Assembly (NCBI RefSeq): GCF_005233515.1
Contig: NZ_QFZZ01000003.1
Span: forward strand, 213,258 to 277,257
Source of the DNA: Pseudomonas sp. CFBP13508
Lineage (GTDB): Bacteria; Pseudomonadota; Gammaproteobacteria; Pseudomonadales; Pseudomonadaceae
DNA: 64,000 bases
Direction: 5' to 3'
Shown here: piece by piece, positions 60,669 to 64,000 of the stretch
How positions within the stretch are numbered: the first letter of the stretch is position 1
How the letters are laid out: every line of letters starts with the position of its first letter
Program-made: the position numbers and the translations under genes
Notes under the pieces: generated by a model
The model's input: only the letters and a program-made list of their open reading frames with translations
Databases searched by the model: none
What the model was told of the DNA's origin: nothing

Positions 60669-61103
60669 ATGAGTCGTCTAGCGTTGCTGTTACTCACCGC
60701 CTGCCTGAGCGCCAGCGCCATGGCGGCGGACGTCATCAAAGGTGAGCGCAAGGAAACCTTCGGCGACATCACGGTGCACTACAACACCTTCAACTCGACG
60801 TTCCTGCAACCGGATATCGCCAAGGCTGCCGAGCTGATCCGCAGCAAGAACCAGGGCGTGATCAACGTCTCGGTGGTCAAGGACGGCAAACCGGTGATCG
60901 CCAGCGTCACTGGCACGATCAAGGACCTGACCAGCAACAGCGTGGCGCTGAAATTTCGCCAGGTCACCGAACAGGGCGCGATCTACTACATCGCCCAGTA
61001 CCCGGTGCCGCAGCAGGAAACCCGCACCTTTGAAATCAAGGTGCAGAACGGCGACAAGATCAACACTATCAATTTCAACCAAGAACTCTTTCCCGGCGAA
61101 TGA
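60669..61103 (+). CDS. DUF4426 family periplasmic protein
   Basis: A 144-residue exported protein with a 19-residue signal peptide (cleavage after AMAA) and a beta-rich DUF4426 domain ([21 protein letters not shown]). Function is unknown. It overlaps rdgB (ATGATGA), so it is co-translated with the nucleotide-cleansing enzyme, and it follows metW by 26 bp. Confidence 0.88.
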   Translation: MSRLALLLLTACLSASAMAADVIKGERKETFGDITVHYNTFNSTFLQPDIAKAAELIRSKNQGVINVSVVKDGKPVIASVTGTIKDLTSNSVALKFRQVTEQGAIYYIAQYPVPQQETRTFEIKVQNGDKINTINFNQELFPGE

Positions 61104-61696
61104 TGAACATCAAGCAGCTCGTACTGGCCAGCCATAACGCCGGCAAACTCAAAGAACTCCAGGCCATGCTCGGCGACTCGGTGCAACTGCGCTCGATTGG
61201 CGAATGGAGCAAGGTCGAGCCGGAAGAAACCGGCCTGTCGTTTGTCGAAAACGCGATCCTCAAGGCCCGCAATGCCGCGCGCATTTCCGGGCTGCCGGCA
61301 CTGGCCGACGACTCCGGACTGGCAGTGGATTTCCTTGATGGTGCGCCGGGCATCTACTCGGCGCGTTACGCCGACGGCCAGGGCGATGCGGCGAACAACG
61401 CCAAGCTGCTCGATGCGCTGAAAGATGTGCCAGAAGCCGAGCGCGGTGCGCAGTTCGTTTGCGTGCTCGCGCTGGTGCGCCACGCCGATGATCCGCTGCC
61501 GATCCTCTGCGAAGGCCTGTGGCACGGACGCATCCTCAACGCAGCCAGCGGCGAGCATGGCTTCGGTTATGACCCACTGTTCTGGGTGCCGGAGCGCGAC
61601 TGCTCCAGCGCCGAACTGAGCCCGGCCGACAAGAACCAGATCAGCCACCGCGCCCGTGCAATGGATCTGCTGCGCCAGCGTCTGGGCTTGAAATGA
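61100..61696 (+). CDS. rdgB: XTP/dITP diphosphatase (RdgB/Ham1)
   Basis: Hydrolyses deaminated purine nucleotides (XTP, dITP, ITP), keeping them out of DNA. The 198 residues include the family start [32 protein letters not shown] with the metal-site Asp pair, and GFGYDPLF. Two adjacent ATGs (61100 and 61103) are possible. It overlaps the next gene by ATGA. Confidence 0.96.
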   Translation: MMNIKQLVLASHNAGKLKELQAMLGDSVQLRSIGEWSKVEPEETGLSFVENAILKARNAARISGLPALADDSGLAVDFLDGAPGIYSARYADGQGDAANNAKLLDALKDVPEAERGAQFVCVLALVRHADDPLPILCEGLWHGRILNAASGEHGFGYDPLFWVPERDCSSAELSPADKNQISHRARAMDLLRQRLGLK

Positions 61697-62898
61697 CCAC
61701 TGATTCTTGCGCGTCGTCGCTGATCATCGGCGGCGCCGCGTCCTCGCCTCGGGCACCGCTGCCAACCCTGCCGCCCCTGGCGCTGTACATCCACATCCCG
61801 TGGTGTGTGCGCAAATGCCCCTATTGCGATTTCAACTCGCACACCGCCAGCCCGGTGCTGCCGGAGCAGGAATACGTCGACGCGCTGCTGGCCGATCTCG
61901 ATCAGGATCTGCATGCGGTGTATGGCCGTGAGCTGACTTCGATTTTCTTTGGTGGCGGGACGCCGAGCCTGTTCAGCGCCGAAGCCCTCGGCCGTTTGTT
62001 GCAGGGCGTCGAAAAACGCATCCCGTTCGCCGCCGACATCGAAATCACCCTTGAGGCCAATCCCGGCACTTTCGAGCAAGAGAAGTTTATTGCTTATCGC
62101 AAGCTGGGGATCAATCGCCTGTCGATCGGTATCCAGAGTTTCCAGCAGGAAAAACTCGAAGCCCTCGGCCGCATTCACAACGGTGACGAAGCCGTGCGTG
62201 CCGCAGGCATGGCGCGGCAGGCCGGGTTCGATAACTTCAACCTCGACTTGATGCACGGTTTGCCGGATCAGTCGCTGGACGATGCCCTGAGCGATCTGCG
62301 CCAGGCCATCGCGCTGAAGCCGACGCACATTTCCTGGTATCAACTGACGCTGGAGCCGAACACGGTGTTCTGGAATCAGCCGCCAGTGCTGCCGGAAGAC
62401 GACACGCTGTGGGACATTCAGGAAGCCGGCCAGGCGCTGCTGGCCGAGCACGGTTACGCGCAATACGAAGTGTCGGCGTACGCCCAGGCCGGGCGACCAG
62501 CGCGGCACAACCTCAATTACTGGAGTTTTGGCGACTTCATCGGCATCGGCGCCGGCGCCCATGGCAAGCTGAGTCACCCGGACGGGCGCATCGTGCGCAC
62601 ATGGAAAACCCGCTTGCCGAAGGACTATCTGAACCCGGCGAAAAGCTTTCAGGCCGGCGAAAAATCGCTGAGCAATGATGAAATGCCGTTCGAGTTCCTG
62701 ATGAACGCCCTGCGGCTGACTGCCGGGGTCGAATCGCGCCTGTATCCGGAGCGCACCGGCCTGTCGCTGGACACCCTCGCCGAAGGCCGCCGCGAGGCCG
62801 AACAAAGCGGCCTGTTGCAGGTCGAACCGTCACGCCTGGCGGCGACCGAACGCGGCCAGCTGTTCCTCAACGACTTGCTGCAACAATTTCTGAACTGA
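61693..62898 (+). CDS. hemW: Radical SAM heme chaperone HemW
   Basis: A 401-residue radical SAM protein. The iron-sulfur cysteines are in [11 protein letters not shown] (Cys38, Cys42, Cys45), and GGGTPSLF and SIGIQSFQ follow. HemW binds haem and delivers it to respiratory enzymes; it lacks the extra Cys of true coproporphyrinogen dehydrogenases (HemN), as expected. The first 29 residues form a family-variable extension. Confidence 0.95.
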   Translation: MTTDSCASSLIIGGAASSPRAPLPTLPPLALYIHIPWCVRKCPYCDFNSHTASPVLPEQEYVDALLADLDQDLHAVYGRELTSIFFGGGTPSLFSAEALGRLLQGVEKRIPFAADIEITLEANPGTFEQEKFIAYRKLGINRLSIGIQSFQQEKLEALGRIHNGDEAVRAAGMARQAGFDNFNLDLMHGLPDQSLDDALSDLRQAIALKPTHISWYQLTLEPNTVFWNQPPVLPEDDTLWDIQEAGQALLAEHGYAQYEVSAYAQAGRPARHNLNYWSFGDFIGIGAGAHGKLSHPDGRIVRTWKTRLPKDYLNPAKSFQAGEKSLSNDEMPFEFLMNALRLTAGVESRLYPERTGLSLDTLAEGRREAEQSGLLQVEPSRLAATERGQLFLNDLLQQFLN

Positions 62899-62920
62899 CT
62901 TCAGCTCAAAGGGAAAACGC

Positions 62921-63244
62921 ATGGATTTGATACTCGACCTGCTGGCAACCGTCTCCCGCTGGAGCCGCAGCAATCTCTCGGAAATCGCCCTGGCGCTGGT
63001 CGGTTGCCTGCTGGTGCTGTTCGGCGCTGACTTCAAAGGCTGGGTCGAACAACGGCTGGGCAGCATCGCCGGCGCCCTGCGCGTGCCTTTGATGGCCCTG
63101 CTCTGCCTGATAGGCAGCGGCGCCGCGCTGATCTACGCCACGCCATGGGTGATCAAAGGCCTGAGCCAGTTCAACAACTACAGCCTGGCGCCGGTGCTGC
63201 TGGTGGTACTGGTGCTGATCGGCGTCGTCGCCGACCGCCGCTGA
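62921..63244 (+). CDS. DUF3392 family membrane protein
   Basis: A 107-residue protein with three hydrophobic segments (about residues 20-38, 50-72 and 82-104), recognised as DUF3392. Function is unknown. It follows hemW by 22 bp and may be co-transcribed. Confidence 0.85.
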   Translation: MDLILDLLATVSRWSRSNLSEIALALVGCLLVLFGADFKGWVEQRLGSIAGALRVPLMALLCLIGSGAALIYATPWVIKGLSQFNNYSLAPVLLVVLVLIGVVADRR

Positions 63245-63267
63245 CACCGCAAACACCCCGAAACGAA

Positions 63268-63359
63268 ATGTGGGAGCGAGCCTGCTCGCGAAGGCGTCTT
63301 AACATCCAACATCATCGTTGATAGTCAGACCGCTTTCGCGAGCAGGCTCGCTCCCACAG
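63268..63359. repeat. REP pair (family 1) upstream of kptA
   Basis: Two inverted copies with a 38-base centre. Its first 47 bases (63269-63315) are identical to 63954-64000 on the other side of kptA. Confidence 0.92.
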
Positions 63360-63383
63360 TTGATCGCAATGAAAGGGAAGTTC

Positions 63384-63932
63384 ATGAGTAAAAAACTACT
63401 GGATGAGACGAGCAAATTTCTCAGCTTCGTGTTGCGTCACGAGCCTCAAGCGATCGGACTGAATCTGAATTCGGAAGGCTGGGCAAATATCGATGCACTG
63501 ATCAGCGGCGCGGCGCGTGATGGCAGACATTTAAGTCGTGAGCTGATTGAAAACATCGTGACCAGCAGTGACAAGAAGCGTTTTACGATTTCCGCTGATG
63601 GCCACTGTATACGCGCTGTTCAAGGCCACTCGGCGAAAAGCGTTGATCTGCAATTCGAGCAGAAACAGCCACCGCAAACGCTCTACCACGGAACAGCGAC
63701 GCGTTTTCTCGACTCGATCCACGAACAAGGCTTGATTCCAGGACAACGCCATCAGGTGCATCTGTCCGATGAGATCGCCACCGCGTCGGCCGTGGGTCAA
63801 CGCTACGGAACGCCAGTCGTTCTGAAGGTTGCCGCGAAGCAGATGGAAGAACAGGGCTTCAAGTTCTATCAGGCCGAAAATGGCGTCTGGTTGACAGAGC
63901 AGGTGCCCGCTCGATTTCTTGCCCCCCTGTAA
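63384..63932 (+). CDS. kptA: RNA 2'-phosphotransferase, Tpt1/KptA family
   Basis: Transfers a 2'-phosphate from RNA to NAD+. In eukaryotes this ends tRNA splicing, while in bacteria the natural substrate is uncertain. The 182 residues keep the N-terminal winged helix (FLSFVLRHEPQAIGL with the catalytic Arg, then NSEGWANIDAL). The ADP-ribosyltransferase-like lobe has LYHGT, RHQVHLS and the closing FLAPL. I start at MSKKLLDE (63384), preceded by AAAGGGAAG. It sits alone between two identical REP copies, and its base composition looks more AT-rich than that of its neighbours, so horizontal entry is plausible. Confidence 0.92.
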   Translation: MSKKLLDETSKFLSFVLRHEPQAIGLNLNSEGWANIDALISGAARDGRHLSRELIENIVTSSDKKRFTISADGHCIRAVQGHSAKSVDLQFEQKQPPQTLYHGTATRFLDSIHEQGLIPGQRHQVHLSDEIATASAVGQRYGTPVVLKVAAKQMEEQGFKFYQAENGVWLTEQVPARFLAPL

Positions 63933-63953
63933 TCTCCTCATACACAAAACAAT

Positions 63954-64000
63954 TGTGGGAGCGAGCCTGCTCGCGAAGGCGTCTTAACATCCAACATCAT
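63954..64000. repeat. REP pair (family 1), truncated by window end
   Basis: The 47 visible bases match 63269-63315 perfectly and in the same orientation. The second half of the pair would lie beyond the window. Confidence 0.9.

Overview
The window is GC-rich gamma-proteobacterial chromosome and reads as a fluorescent-group Pseudomonas. Gene content and order (tktA, an ArsR-methyltransferase gene, metK; ahcY with an S-adenosylhomocysteine riboswitch, metF; rhlE; bioA-rsmE; pilG-H-I-J-chpA-chpC; gshB-tonB-yqgE-yqgF-pyrR-pyrB-pyrC'; pilT/yggS-proC-yggT-metX-metW-rdgB-hemW) follow, as far as I remember it, the order in P. aeruginosa PAO1. The intergenic spaces are full of the REP-like palindromes typical of the P. 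fluorescens group. I saw no rRNA, tRNA, CRISPR array, prophage or complete insertion sequence.

Layout. 1-4 kb: partial transketolase gene, divergent from a likely sahR-metK operon with a perfect palindromic operator. 4-13.4 kb: housekeeping and transport genes (exported-type DNA ligase LigB, a DUF1090 protein, a c'-type cytochrome lipoprotein, MltA, a MAPEG protein, an MFS exporter, an NhaP-type antiporter, an FNT channel, an acyl-CoA thioesterase). 13.5-16.2 kb: SAH riboswitch, ahcY and metF, completing the activated methyl cycle begun by metK. 16.2-28 kb: a putative glycosyltransferase, a solute-binding protein, RhlE, YceI with cytochrome b561, a one-domain mannose-type lectin, a tiny lipoprotein, an FAD amine oxidase with a long Ala-Pro-Lys tail, BioA, RsmE and a TrhA/hemolysin III protein. 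28-36.4 kb: a complete malonate decarboxylase operon (mdcABCDEGH-madLM) with a convergent LysR gene (mdcR) and a palindromic operator candidate upstream of mdcA. 36.5-37.5 kb: a DUF6124 gene with a long, highly structured leader. 37.6-47.6 kb: the Pil-Chp chemosensory operon of type IV pili, without pilK and chpB. 47.8-54 kb: gshB, tonB and the pyr genes, including a dihydroorotase homologue lacking its metal ligands. 54-64 kb: a TM2 protein, an NlpC/P60 peptidase, PilT, then yggS-proC-yggT, metX-metW, rdgB-hemW, small membrane proteins and a KptA-type RNA 2'-phosphotransferase.

How the genes fit together. Methionine/SAM metabolism recurs (sahR, metK, ahcY, metF, metX, metW), with two SAH-linked control devices: a probable SahR operator and an SAH riboswitch. 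Type IV pilus control is the second theme (pilGHIJ-chpA-chpC, a tonB3-like gene, pilT). The mdc operon is a self-contained catabolic unit: uptake, activation of the carrier protein, decarboxylation and regulation.

The strongest candidate for something undescribed is the leader of the DUF6124 gene (about 37121-37440, minus strand). It has a UUCG-capped hairpin, an 11-bp long-range helix, and UUUAGUAG/CUACUAA segments that can pair in mutually exclusive ways close to the start codon. Other points worth following are the one-domain lectin locus, the FAD oxidase tail, a roughly 177-bp inverted-repeat element present three to four times, and kptA lying between two identical REP copies.
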